Of a stretch of DNA of 64,000 nt, positions 53,812-63,307 are shown piece by piece. The notes below the pieces were generated by a model that saw only the letters and a list, made by a program, of their open reading frames with translations, was not told the origin of the DNA and ran no database searches. The translations under genes were made by a program, and so were the position numbers. Numbering within the stretch: position 1 is the stretch's first letter; each line of letters opens with the position of its first letter. Source of the stretch: MGBC163016 sp964631345 (lineage in GTDB: Bacteria > Actinomycetota > Coriobacteriia > Coriobacteriales > Eggerthellaceae); contig CAZVWE010000001.1 in NCBI GenBank assembly GCA_964631345.1, positions 1 to 64,000 on the forward strand, written 5' to 3'.

Positions 53812-54468
53812 TTGGGTTGGGGATGCTTGAAATTGACAGATGATTTATTTCATAGGATTTCGATAAAAAACCAAACAGGGTATTTTAAGCCGCGCACATG
53901 GGCATTTTGGAGAAGTCTAATAATATGTTTTTGCCTTATGTGTCTAATAGGCCATTGGCTTGAGATTCCATATTGTCTACTGATGGATAGCGCATTCGGA
54001 ATAGTTGACAGCGACTATGCCGTTTGGACTGACCCATGGTATCACCCCTACTGGGTATACGGAGTGGGTGCCGTAATCATGACATTCGCAATTGAACCTT
54101 TGAAAGAATCCATCATCAAACGGTGCAAAACAATACTCGGAGCAATCGCTGAATCATTTCTTATCATGGTGTTGCTGAGCATGGCAGCTGAGCTAATTAT
54201 TGGTCTTTTAGTGAATCAACCAGATGAATTTGGTGAATATCCATTTTGGGATAACTCGACACTTCCTTTTAATATCCTTGGACAAGCGTGGCTTGTAAAT
54301 GATGTATCTATAGGTATAGCAGCCATGGTTTACGTTTGGATCGTATACCCGATCATATGCGAATGGCTCGACCTCGTTAAACCACGTACTGCAAATATTA
54401 TTTTTGCTTTGGTCTTGCTTGGATTTGCCGGTTGTTGTATCACTTCGTATATACAACTATCTTTATAG
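53812..54468 (+). CDS. Integral membrane protein, ABC_trans_CmpB-like
   Basis: A 218-residue protein with five or six hydrophobic helices. GHWLEIPYCLLMDS and WYHPYWVYGVGAVIM resemble the PF06541-type putative ABC transporter membrane family, in which a glutamate in the first helix and a YGVGA stretch are conserved. No ATPase gene is beside it. The start is uncertain: TTG 53812, with later TTG codons possible. The following activase gene begins 40 bases downstream. Confidence 0.6.
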   Translation: MGWGCLKLTDDLFHRISIKNQTGYFKPRTWAFWRSLIICFCLMCLIGHWLEIPYCLLMDSAFGIVDSDYAVWTDPWYHPYWVYGVGAVIMTFAIEPLKESIIKRCKTILGAIAESFLIMVLLSMAAELIIGLLVNQPDEFGEYPFWDNSTLPFNILGQAWLVNDVSIGIAAMVYVWIVYPIICEWLDLVKPRTANIIFALVLLGFAGCCITSYIQLSL

Positions 54469-54508
54469 ACAAACAAATTTGTAGGCAAACCCTGATCGAT
54501 CGGAACAT

Positions 54509-57500
54509 ATGACTTTAAATAAACCAGAAGGCATCTTTGATATAGGTATAGATGCTGGATCTAAAACCATAAAAGTTGTAGTGCTAGATGAAGACGGGAA
54601 TCTTATTCATGACTCATATAGGCGCCATGGCACCAATATTCAAAAAACACTCCAAGAAACAATCCATGATGTTGTTTGGAGACGCGGAGATTTAAATGCT
54701 CGCATAGCAGTTACAGGCTCTGCTGGAATAGAAGTAGCAAAACTACTTGACGTTCCTTTTGTTCAAGAAGTGATCGCTCTCACAGATGCTGTAAAAGATA
54801 AAATCCCCGATGCAGATGCTGTGATTGAACTCGGTGGTGAAGATTCCAAAATAGTTTATTTAACCGGAGGCCTTGAGCAGCGCATGAACTCAACATGTGC
54901 AGGTGGCACAGGTGGATTCATTGATTCTATTTCATATATGCTCGGAGTTCGTGCATCTCAAATGGAGCGATTGGCTATGGGGGCTCTCAAAACGTACCCG
55001 ATCGCATCTAGGTGTGCGGTATTTGCACAAACCGATGTGCGCCCACTGCTAAACGCAGGAGCATCTAAGGCAGATATCGCAGCAAGCGTTCATGAAGCAG
55101 TTGTAAGGCAAACACTGGGAGGCCTTGCCTGCGGAAGGCCAATCAGAGGAAAAGTGGTTTTCCTTGGAGGCCCTTTCCAATTTAACTGCGATTTACTCTT
55201 CAGATTCAGAAACGCCCTTGGCCTGGATGCTAGCAGTGGAATCCGCCCCGAGAACGCACATTTATTCCCTGCATATGGAGCAGCACTAACAGCAGCAAAA
55301 GAAGCAAAAACTATTTCGCTTTCAACGGTAGAAGACAAGATAAAGACAACCGATCTCCAAGATGCAGCTGATCAAATGTCTACTCTTGAGCCTCTATTTA
55401 CCGACACAAACGAAATTGGGAAATTCGTTTCTGACCATGATTTCCAAGCGTTTCCTAAAAAGACATTATTTGAATCTAGGGGTGCTCTTTATTTGGGAAT
55501 CGATGCAGGTTCAACTACATCAAAGATTGCCCTAATAGATTCAGATGGAAACCTTATCTATAGCGATTACCAAGAAAACAAAGGCGACACTATAGATACC
55601 GTCAAAGAAATGCTTATGGGAATGTACATGACTTTTCCAAAGCACATGAGAAAAGAGGAAAACAACGCACCCTATATTGCCGCTTCTTGTGCAACTGGAT
55701 ATGGGGAAGGTCTCCTGCAAGCAGGCTTTGGTGTAGATTCCGGAGTTGTGGAAACCATGGCTCATGCCACCGCTGCACAGATCGCACTTCCCGGAGTTAC
55801 TTTTATGCTTGATATTGGCGGTCAAGATATGAAGGCTCTTTGGATAGAAGATGGGCAGGTAGTTGACGCTGTTTTGAACGAAGCATGCTCATCTGGATGT
55901 GGAGCATTTGTCAGCGGAACCGCATACGCTGTTCGCTCAAGTAAAGAAGACTTCGCCAGGAAAGCCCTTGAATCCAAAAACCCGGTGGATCTTGGAACAA
56001 AGTGCACAGTTTTTATGTCCTCTAAGGTCAAACATGCACAAAAAGCAGGCACGCCGGTTGAAGACATTGCAGCAGGCGTTGCTTATTCTGTAATCCAAAA
56101 TGCTCTATTTAGAATCATTGGATCAAAACGAGCTCGCAACCTGGGAGACAAGATTTTAGTGGGTGGCGGAACTTTTAAATCGAATGCCATTCTTAGAGCA
56201 TTTGAATTGATAAGTGGACAAACTGCAGTAAGACCAAGAGAAGCTCACCTGATGGGTGCAATTGGAGCTGCGTTTATTGCTAAGAAGCGTGCTGAATCAC
56301 AAGGGCTCCCACACCCTGGAAACCTTATTACATTAAACGAGCTCAAAGATCTTAAAATCACTCGCAAAACCGCCGAATGCACGGGATGTCAAAATGCATG
56401 CGCACTTTCCATACTTTCATTCGGTAATGGCAGGCGATATATAGGTGGCAATAAATGCGAACACGGGCGTCTTGTTTCAGAGGCAATTCTTGATGCTCCA
56501 AACAAGCAAACCGAAAAAGATACACCCATCAACACAATACAGCGTGAGCAAATACGCATAGCTGCTTTTGGTGATATTGATGCAGAGAATAAAACAAAAG
56601 ACGTTGCAACGATTGGACTTTTGGCATCGCTTGACCAATACGAAAACCTTCCATTTTGGCATACGCTAATTTCAGAATGCGGATTTAATGTCAGGGTTCC
56701 AGAACCTAACTGCGAACATCTTTTAGGGCATACTGCATGGGAATCAGTCCCAGCAGAATCTATTTGCTATCCAGCAAAAATCACCCATGCGCGCGCTTTC
56801 TCTCTTAGGGACAAAAATGTTACTCATATATTCGCAACATCATTTGATAGAGGCATTCACTGTCCAGTTTCCAGTGGCTATTCAGGTGTCTTAAACGATA
56901 GTATCGACTTTATTAGAAATGGTGATGTCAAACTTATTGCACCTGAGCTTTCAAGTTATGAACCTGAGCGAATCGTTTCCAACGCAGAAGACAGACAGAG
57001 TTTGTTTAAGGCTTTTTCTGAAATTTCTAAAGCAAATAATGCCCTAGATTTCCAGAAATTCGAAGAAGCAATTGATGTGGCATATAGCGCATACACAGAG
57101 TTTTTAAACGATAGTGCACAAGATGCAATCGAAGCGCTTGACTGGATTGGTACAAAACCATGTCGTAGAGGAATCGTAATTGCAGCAAGACCCTACCATA
57201 GCGATCCTGCCTTAATGAATGGGATAGATGAAATGCTTGCAGGTTATGGTTTTGCGGTTCTTGGATTATTGGGACTAAAGAAGCAAATTGCTCGTTCATG
57301 GGAATCAGTAAAAGGTCTTGTTCCTTTTGAAACCGTCTGGAAACCAGGAAAAAGAGATGTTCGTGCAGCTGAATTTGTTGCTACACATCCCGATTTAGAT
57401 CTGTTGTGCTTGCAGTCATTTGGCTGTGGCTATGATGCTGTGGCTATCAATCAAGCTGAAGTAGTAATAAAAGACGCTGGCAAGCCATTTACTACGTTAA

Positions 57501-58405
57501 AGCTTGATGAAATGGTAGATCTCTCTCACATAAGAATACGTCTAAGAACTCTAGCAGAGATGATCTTTGATGATTCACAAGCTGAACCTGCAAATGATGA
57601 ATCTGACCATATTGCATCAGTGGACAATAGATCCGAATCTAAAGTTGAGCTTGACCCTAAGCAAAAAGACGGTGACAACTTAACTATTTATCCACTAAGC
57701 ACTCCAATGGATACCGAAAGCATAGAGCGTGCACGAAAGCTTTCTACTAGCGATGTGTGTTTTGCAGCAAGAGCAATTGCCGCAAAGACCTTATGTGAAC
57801 TCGACAAGCATCCAAATGCAAAAGTAGTAAAACTCCCTTATATATGTGAGCAATGTTTAGTGGACGCTGTTCCTACATTAGTTGAACTTACTGATGGAAA
57901 AACCCCAAATTTCGAATTCACTCAATATCCAACAGAAAGCGACTTTTTTGCAATAAAGTCTTCCCAAAAACTAAGCAAGCTTGAACAGGATGAAGTCAGT
58001 TCGATAGATAACCCAGACAATAAACCACTAATTGGGATTCTCGGTAATTCTTTACTTTGTTTTGATCCTTTAATGAATGAAAACTTAGCGAACATAATTG
58101 AATCACTTGGCTGCAAAGCCGTGTTTCCAAACATTAATTCATTATTTTGCGATACTGTTGAATACACAGATGAACTCGCTAGGTTTGAAAAGCTAGGAGT
58201 GCATCACGTTATATATCTTCAAAGTTTTAGTTGCCTTAAAGCTAATTCGCAGATGCGCGGACATATCCACTCATTAAAAGATCGCTTCCCAAACATCACG
58301 ATTTCTGTGCTTGACTATGATCCAGAATCATCTGAATTGAATCGAGAAAACAGAATTCGATTAGCTCTTGAGGCTGCCAAAACCGCACAGGATGTGACAG
58401 ATTAA
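54509..58405 (+). CDS. Giant acyl-CoA dehydratase activase-like protein
   Basis: A 1298-residue cytoplasmic protein. Two BcrAD/BadFG (ASKHA) ATPase domains come first: the first at about 5-260 (DIGIDAGSKTIK, ELGGEDSKIVYL, STCAGGTGGFIDS) and the second at about 325-590 (LGIDAGSTTSKIALID, DIGGQDMKALW, ACSSGCGAF). In activators of 2-hydroxyacyl-CoA dehydratases, the cysteines in these stretches bridge a [4Fe-4S] cluster that fires one high-energy electron. A cysteine pair ECTGCQNAC (about 623) and a DUF2229/HgdB-like region follow. The dehydratase subunits are not adjacent; its partner and substrate are unknown. The fused form is widespread in strict anaerobes. Confidence 0.85.
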   Translation: MTLNKPEGIFDIGIDAGSKTIKVVVLDEDGNLIHDSYRRHGTNIQKTLQETIHDVVWRRGDLNARIAVTGSAGIEVAKLLDVPFVQEVIALTDAVKDKIPDADAVIELGGEDSKIVYLTGGLEQRMNSTCAGGTGGFIDSISYMLGVRASQMERLAMGALKTYPIASRCAVFAQTDVRPLLNAGASKADIAASVHEAVVRQTLGGLACGRPIRGKVVFLGGPFQFNCDLLFRFRNALGLDASSGIRPENAHLFPAYGAALTAAKEAKTISLSTVEDKIKTTDLQDAADQMSTLEPLFTDTNEIGKFVSDHDFQAFPKKTLFESRGALYLGIDAGSTTSKIALIDSDGNLIYSDYQENKGDTIDTVKEMLMGMYMTFPKHMRKEENNAPYIAASCATGYGEGLLQAGFGVDSGVVETMAHATAAQIALPGVTFMLDIGGQDMKALWIEDGQVVDAVLNEACSSGCGAFVSGTAYAVRSSKEDFARKALESKNPVDLGTKCTVFMSSKVKHAQKAGTPVEDIAAGVAYSVIQNALFRIIGSKRARNLGDKILVGGGTFKSNAILRAFELISGQTAVRPREAHLMGAIGAAFIAKKRAESQGLPHPGNLITLNELKDLKITRKTAECTGCQNACALSILSFGNGRRYIGGNKCEHGRLVSEAILDAPNKQTEKDTPINTIQREQIRIAAFGDIDAENKTKDVATIGLLASLDQYENLPFWHTLISECGFNVRVPEPNCEHLLGHTAWESVPAESICYPAKITHARAFSLRDKNVTHIFATSFDRGIHCPVSSGYSGVLNDSIDFIRNGDVKLIAPELSSYEPERIVSNAEDRQSLFKAFSEISKANNALDFQKFEEAIDVAYSAYTEFLNDSAQDAIEALDWIGTKPCRRGIVIAARPYHSDPALMNGIDEMLAGYGFAVLGLLGLKKQIARSWESVKGLVPFETVWKPGKRDVRAAEFVATHPDLDLLCLQSFGCGYDAVAINQAEVVIKDAGKPFTTLKLDEMVDLSHIRIRLRTLAEMIFDDSQAEPANDESDHIASVDNRSESKVELDPKQKDGDNLTIYPLSTPMDTESIERARKLSTSDVCFAARAIAAKTLCELDKHPNAKVVKLPYICEQCLVDAVPTLVELTDGKTPNFEFTQYPTESDFFAIKSSQKLSKLEQDEVSSIDNPDNKPLIGILGNSLLCFDPLMNENLANIIESLGCKAVFPNINSLFCDTVEYTDELARFEKLGVHHVIYLQSFSCLKANSQMRGHIHSLKDRFPNITISVLDYDPESSELNRENRIRLALEAAKTAQDVTD

Positions 58406-58426
58406 CAGAGTAAACGATGAATACAT

Positions 58427-58466
58427 TTCAGAACGAGACCCCGGATCACCGAGATCTCGTTCTGAA
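58427..58466. terminator. 12-bp inverted repeat between convergent genes
   Basis: TTCAGAACGAGA (58427-58438) pairs exactly with TCTCGTTCTGAA (58455-58466). It lies 21 bases past the activase stop and 58 bases past the radical SAM stop in the other direction. T-tracts are short (GTTT on plus). It is a likely two-way terminator. Confidence 0.65.
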
Positions 58467-58524
58467 GTTTCAATCTAGGGTATCGTTGATCAATAAAATC
58501 TATTTCTATAAGAATTTAATTACC

Positions 58525-59970
58525 CTAAGCAGCGTTTTCCTCTTTTACGCATTCAGTTTTAGCCTCACGAGCTTTAAGCTTTGTAATATCTGTAGTTGCT
58601 TGTCCAACATATTCTGCTTGCCGCGCTTCAAAGCGCTCATCTTCTGGATTATCCCAAAGTCTTTGTGCGACTGGCGCCCAAGCCTCAGCAGATGGGCTGC
58701 ATTTTGCACAAAGATCATGGGCATCTTCTGGCTCTGTAAGATCTGTTGAATGAGCCCCTGTTGCATCTATCATCTCCGCAAGCTTGCCATCATTATCAAG
58801 AATCGGGCATGGGCGGAGTAGATTGTCATTAAACGGCTGATTATTGTAGTAAGCCATAAATATTGGTGAGCGCAAAGCATCAAGTAGGCTCGTATCGTGA
58901 ATGTTGGCATTTGAATAATGACAGAACACGCATGGCTCAACATCACCTGCAGCATTAATGTGTAGATACCTACGGCCTCCAGCAATGCATCCGCCAACAA
59001 ATTCGCCATCATTCCAAAAGTCCATAGTAAAGATAGGCTTTTTCTTGCGCTCTTCGCGAACAAAGTGATAGAGATACTCGCGCTGTTCCGGCGTTGCCAT
59101 CAAATTTGTTGGAGCGCCAACACCGATTGGCATGTATGTAAATATCCATTGGAAAAGTGCGCCTTTATCAATTAAGTAGTCAAGATATTCCTCTGATGCA
59201 ATTGAAGATGCATTTTCGCTTGTAAAGCAGCAAGAAACACCAAACGGAAGACCATACTCTTTAAGAAGATCCATCGCTTTCTCTACACGCTTGTAAGTGC
59301 CATCTCCTCGACGAGCATCAGTTGCCTCTTCAAAACCTTCTGCACTAATCGCGGGAATGAAGTTTTTCACTCGTATCATTTCTTGGCAAAAACCTTCATC
59401 AATAAGAGTGCCATTTGTAAAGCATAAAAACGCGCAGTCCGGATGAGCCTCACAAAGTTTAATCAGATCCTTTTTACGAACCAAAGGCTCCCCGCCTGTA
59501 TAAATATAAATTTGGACTCCAAGCGCTTTCCCTTGCTCAATGATTGAATTGATCGTCTCATACGAAAGATTTAGGCTGTGTCCATATTCTGCTGCCCAGC
59601 AGCCAACACAGTTCAAATTACATGCACTTGTTGGATCAAGGAGAATAGCCCAAGGAATATTACACTTATATTTATCGCGCATCTTTTCTTGTTTATTCCA
59701 AGCAAGAAGGTTTGCGTCAACTACGAATGTCTTTAGAAGCCCATTTGCAACCACTGGATTTAAGTGCATAACCTTCATTAGAAGCTCATACCAATTATTC
59801 TTTTCATCAATGGCATTCACAATTGCTTTACGCTGTGATGGATAAAGCGAATCGGGAACCATGGAGTTAATTTTTGTTGCCATACCCCTGATATTTTCCT
59901 CAGGATTTTCCAAGACGTGATCTATCGTCTTGTACATGGCCAGTTTTTTGAGCTTATCCACAACCATCAT
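58525..59970 (-). CDS. Radical SAM protein with SPASM-like C-terminus
   Basis: A 481-residue protein. A helical N-terminal region of about 100 residues precedes the radical SAM core with CNLNCVGC (about residues 116-123), where three cysteines hold the [4Fe-4S] cluster that cleaves SAM, and YTGGEPLVRK. The C-terminal part has further cysteines (CVFCHYSNANIHD; LCAKCSP), as in SPASM/twitch proteins that use auxiliary clusters. Substrate unknown; no peptide precursor is visible nearby. ATG 59970 has AAAGGAGG eight bases upstream. An open frame to 60102 would add 44 residues but has no ribosome site. Confidence 0.85.
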   Translation of the reverse strand: MMVVDKLKKLAMYKTIDHVLENPEENIRGMATKINSMVPDSLYPSQRKAIVNAIDEKNNWYELLMKVMHLNPVVANGLLKTFVVDANLLAWNKQEKMRDKYKCNIPWAILLDPTSACNLNCVGCWAAEYGHSLNLSYETINSIIEQGKALGVQIYIYTGGEPLVRKKDLIKLCEAHPDCAFLCFTNGTLIDEGFCQEMIRVKNFIPAISAEGFEEATDARRGDGTYKRVEKAMDLLKEYGLPFGVSCCFTSENASSIASEEYLDYLIDKGALFQWIFTYMPIGVGAPTNLMATPEQREYLYHFVREERKKKPIFTMDFWNDGEFVGGCIAGGRRYLHINAAGDVEPCVFCHYSNANIHDTSLLDALRSPIFMAYYNNQPFNDNLLRPCPILDNDGKLAEMIDATGAHSTDLTEPEDAHDLCAKCSPSAEAWAPVAQRLWDNPEDERFEARQAEYVGQATTDITKLKAREAKTECVKEENAA

Positions 59971-60245
59971 TTTTAAATCCTCCTTTGAAACCAGAGGCTT
60001 ATAGCCCCTATGCCTCAAACTTGCCGCTTCTGCAGGATTTCGTCCAACAAAAAGTATTAGTAAGACACTAATAGTTTGAAAAATTTCCACCAAGTGATTC
60101 ATTGACTTTTACCAAACTGTTACAAGGTACTAACCAAACTGAATTTTATAAACTAATGTGAAATACACATCAGTTCTGTGGTTACTCAGCGTTACACTTT
60201 TAATTGCAAATCATTTCAAGTGCATTCAAAGAAAAGAGGCTAGAT

Positions 60246-60788
60246 ATGTCTAAAAACATTCTGGTTGTTCATGCCAGCCCCCGAAAAGGTGGCAATTCCT
60301 CGATGTTGGCTGATGAATTTATCAAAGGGGCAGAGAGTGTTGGCCACAAAGTAACAAGGATTGATATCGGTAACGCTAATATCAGTGGTTGCAAAGCATG
60401 CGAGTATTGCTTTAAACATGATGGGCAATGCATTCAACAAGATGATATGCAGAACTATTATCCTCTGCTTCATGAAGCGGACATCATTGTTTGGGCAACC
60501 CCAATGTATTGGTATAACTATCCAGCTCAACTTCGCGCATTCCAAGACAGAATGTTTTGCGCAATCGGCAAGCCCTTTAGTATCACCAAAACGGGTCTTT
60601 TGCTTTGCTTTGAAGACAAAGACATCAACCGCGCAACACCACTTCTAGATGTATTTCGCGTATGCAATGAATATTGCAAGCAAGAAAGCATCGGAGAAGT
60701 TGTTGTCAATGGTGTTTATGAAAAAGGCGCTATTGCCGAAAATCCAGGGCTTGAAGAAGCCTTTAAGCTAGGTGCTTCCATAGAATAG
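60246..60788 (+). CDS. Flavodoxin-fold NAD(P)H oxidoreductase
   Basis: A 180-residue FMN protein. The FMN loop is HASPRKGGNSSMLAD, the cysteine-rich element CKACEYCFKHDGQC lies at about residues 45-60, and WATPMYWYNYPAQLRAFQDRM is the flavin-site middle. It resembles iron-sulfur flavoproteins and the protein encoded at 40245-40880. Start ATG 60246 with AAAGAGG six bases upstream. It is divergent from the radical SAM gene and followed by the SDR after 92 bases. Electron partners unknown. Confidence 0.86.
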   Translation: MSKNILVVHASPRKGGNSSMLADEFIKGAESVGHKVTRIDIGNANISGCKACEYCFKHDGQCIQQDDMQNYYPLLHEADIIVWATPMYWYNYPAQLRAFQDRMFCAIGKPFSITKTGLLLCFEDKDINRATPLLDVFRVCNEYCKQESIGEVVVNGVYEKGAIAENPGLEEAFKLGASIE

Positions 60789-60880
60789 ATATACGACTTT
60801 GTCTTGGTCTAATCTGCAGTTAATCTGTGGCGAAAGACAAATCGAAAAGCCATCTTAACCAACATCTACAAGGAGACTAA

Positions 60881-61681
60881 ATGGGATTTCTGGAAGGAAA
60901 AACAGCAATTATTACAGGTGCTGGAATGGCCAAGCTTAAAAGCGGAGCGCCAGGTGCTATCGGATATGGCATAGCAATTGCATATGCAAAAGAAGGCGCA
61001 AACCTTGTAATCACTGGGCGCAATGTTGAAAAGCTCGAAAATGCTAAAGCTGAACTTGAAGCTGAATATGGGATTCAAGTACTTCCTGTTCAAGCCGATG
61101 TGAGTGCCGGTGCAGACAACAAAGCTATCGTACAAAACGTTATTGATAAAGCCATAGAAAAATTTGGTCGCATCGATGTTTTAGTAAACAATGCTCAAGC
61201 CTCTGCATCAGGTGTCACACTTGCTGACCACACAACCGACCAATTCAATCTTGCAATTTATTCCGGATTGTATGCTGCCTTCTATTACATGCAAGCCTGC
61301 TATCCATATCTCAAAGAAACCAAGGGATCTGTCATTAACTTTGCATCAGGCGCCGGGCTTTTTGGCAACTATGGACAAAGCGCTTACGCAGCTGCAAAAG
61401 AAGGTATCCGCGGAATGAGTAGAGTAGCAGCAACAGAATGGGGTCCTGACGGAATTAATGTAAATGTTGTCTGCCCGCTTGCATGGACTTCAGCGCTTGA
61501 GAAGTTCCAAGAGCAGTATCCGGATGCCTTTGAGGCAAATGTCCATATGCCTCCAATGGGACATTATGGTGATGTTGAGGCGGAAATTGGACGTGTAGTT
61601 GTGCAGCTTGCAAACCCTGACTTCAAGTTTATGAGTGGAGAAACTCTAACTCTTGAAGGCGGCATGGGTCAGCGTCCATAA
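60881..61681 (+). CDS. Short-chain dehydrogenase/reductase
   Basis: A 266-residue Rossmann-fold oxidoreductase. The cofactor loop TAIITGAG is followed by an extended insert before GYGIAIAYAKEGANLVITGR. NNAQAS replaces the usual NNAG, the catalytic serine lies in NFASGAG, and the tyrosine/lysine pair is in QSAYAAAKEG (about 168 and 172). The C-terminal stretch GETLTLEGGMGQRP is typical. The substrate is unknown; steroid, bile-acid or sugar alcohols are all acceptable. Ribosome site AAGGAG six bases before ATG. Confidence 0.88.
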   Translation: MGFLEGKTAIITGAGMAKLKSGAPGAIGYGIAIAYAKEGANLVITGRNVEKLENAKAELEAEYGIQVLPVQADVSAGADNKAIVQNVIDKAIEKFGRIDVLVNNAQASASGVTLADHTTDQFNLAIYSGLYAAFYYMQACYPYLKETKGSVINFASGAGLFGNYGQSAYAAAKEGIRGMSRVAATEWGPDGINVNVVCPLAWTSALEKFQEQYPDAFEANVHMPPMGHYGDVEAEIGRVVVQLANPDFKFMSGETLTLEGGMGQRP

Positions 61682-61786
61682 AGCTTCAAAACAACTTAGT
61701 TTGGTGGTGTCCTTAAAACAACGTTTATAAAGGATTCGAAACAATATCTAGAAGTTGGCATACATAATATATGCGCCACTTAGAAT

Positions 61787-61816
61787 CAAAAGGCAAAGTA
61801 ATTACTTTGCCTTTTG
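61787..61816 (+). terminator. 30-bp perfect palindrome, terminator of the SDR gene or leader element
   Basis: CAAAAGGCAAAGTA (61787-61800) and TACTTTGCCTTTTG (61803-61816) around AT. The plus-strand 3' arm ends in TTTTG. The ribosome site of the fused AmmeMemoRadiSam gene follows six bases later, so the hairpin could also modulate that gene. Confidence 0.65.
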
Positions 61817-61834
61817 TATTTGGAAGGAGACGCA

Positions 61835-63229
61835 ATGTCACTTGAGGCAGCATATATAGTTCCACATCCCCCTCTTGCAGTTCCTGAGGTTGGACGAGGC
61901 GAAGAAAACGGAATTGCGGACACAATACGTGGATATGAATATGTAGCATCACGTATCGCAGAAATTGCTCCTGATGACATCATAATAATCAGCCCTCATA
62001 CAGCTTATTTTGCAGATTGGATATATATTGCAGGCGGAAATGATGCCAGCGGTTCACTCTCTCAATTTCGAGCTCCGCAAGTACAAATCAAACTTGCATA
62101 TGATACGGAGCTTAGATCAAAAATAGAACGCTTGGCAAAAGATGCAGGTGTGCCTGCAGGATCTGTTGATCAAGGCGGAAAGCCGCTAGATCATGGAATG
62201 ATGGTTCCGCTTTACTACATAGACAAAGAATACTCTACAGACAAATATGAAGCCGTATCAATAGGTGGCTCAGCGCTCCCTCGTGAGAAACTTCTTGAGT
62301 TTGGAAAATGTCTTGCAGATGCAACAAATGCCATAGATAGAAAATGCGTCTTACTTGTAAGTGGCGATCTTTCACATAAGCTAAAAGAAGACGGCCCTTA
62401 TGGCTTCGATCCTGCAGGACCTGATTTCGATGAGGCATTTGTAAAAGTTGTTCAGTCACACGATCCTACAGGGTTTGCAAACTTAGACAACAAAATGTGT
62501 GAAGATGCCGCAGAATGCGGACTTTCAGGTTTCATCATGATGGCAGGAGCTATTGATGAAGCCAGCACGATATCGGGTAAATCATTTACGTCAGAGTTAA
62601 TCTCGCACGAAGGCCCTTTCGGAGTAGGCTATGGAGTTGCTGTATATGAGCGTGAAGACGTTGCTGAACGTATTAGCGATTGCACCGACAAATCAGAGGA
62701 TTACTGCAACGATGCTGATCCACTAGTTGCACTTGCAGTTGCAACCATTAATCAGTATGTCGAAAACAAAACAATACCAGAAACTCCAGAGCTTCCGCCG
62801 GATGAACCGGATCGTGCAGGATGCTTCGTGTCTATACATGTTGCAAGTACCGGAGATCTGCGTGGTTGTATTGGAACGATAGAGCCAACCCAGCCTACAC
62901 TTGCCGATGAGATTATTGCAAATGCCATATCTGCATCCACACGAGATCCAAGATTTCATCCTATTAGTAAATCAGAACTGAATGACCTCAGAGTAAATGT
63001 GGATGTGCTCTTTGAGCCTGAGCCAGCAACTGTAGACATGCTTGATCCAAAAAGATACGGAGTGATCGTAACTCTTGGAATGCGTCGAGGATTACTACTT
63101 CCAGATCTTGAGGGAGTTGACACAGTATCAGAGCAACTATCAATCGCATGCATGAAGGCAGGTATCCCACGAGACATAGACCCTTCAAGACTTGAGATCG
63201 AACGTTTTGAAGTAATAAGGCATGAATAA
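61835..63229 (+). CDS. Fused AmmeMemoRadiSam proteins B and A
   Basis: A 464-residue protein. Residues 1-285 resemble the Memo/LigB-type extradiol dioxygenase fold (AYIVPHPPLAVPEVG, IISPHTAYFADW, GGKPLDHGMMVPLYYID, LVSGDLSHKL) with histidines able to bind metal. Residues about 295-464 are an AMMECR1 domain (RGCIGTIEP at about 344, and LLLPDLEGVDT). In other genomes these two proteins and a radical SAM enzyme occur as a three-gene AmmeMemoRadiSam set of unproven function. Here the B and A units are one chain. ATG 61835 has AAGGAG five bases upstream; an upstream in-frame start has none. The radical SAM member lies convergently 78 bases away. Confidence 0.88.
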   Translation: MSLEAAYIVPHPPLAVPEVGRGEENGIADTIRGYEYVASRIAEIAPDDIIIISPHTAYFADWIYIAGGNDASGSLSQFRAPQVQIKLAYDTELRSKIERLAKDAGVPAGSVDQGGKPLDHGMMVPLYYIDKEYSTDKYEAVSIGGSALPREKLLEFGKCLADATNAIDRKCVLLVSGDLSHKLKEDGPYGFDPAGPDFDEAFVKVVQSHDPTGFANLDNKMCEDAAECGLSGFIMMAGAIDEASTISGKSFTSELISHEGPFGVGYGVAVYEREDVAERISDCTDKSEDYCNDADPLVALAVATINQYVENKTIPETPELPPDEPDRAGCFVSIHVASTGDLRGCIGTIEPTQPTLADEIIANAISASTRDPRFHPISKSELNDLRVNVDVLFEPEPATVDMLDPKRYGVIVTLGMRRGLLLPDLEGVDTVSEQLSIACMKAGIPRDIDPSRLEIERFEVIRHE

Positions 63230-63307
63230 TAATTGGGGCGCTTGGGATGTGCTAGGACACCTAATCAATCACATCCCAATCATCCCTGCATACACGCCTT
63301 TGTAATG

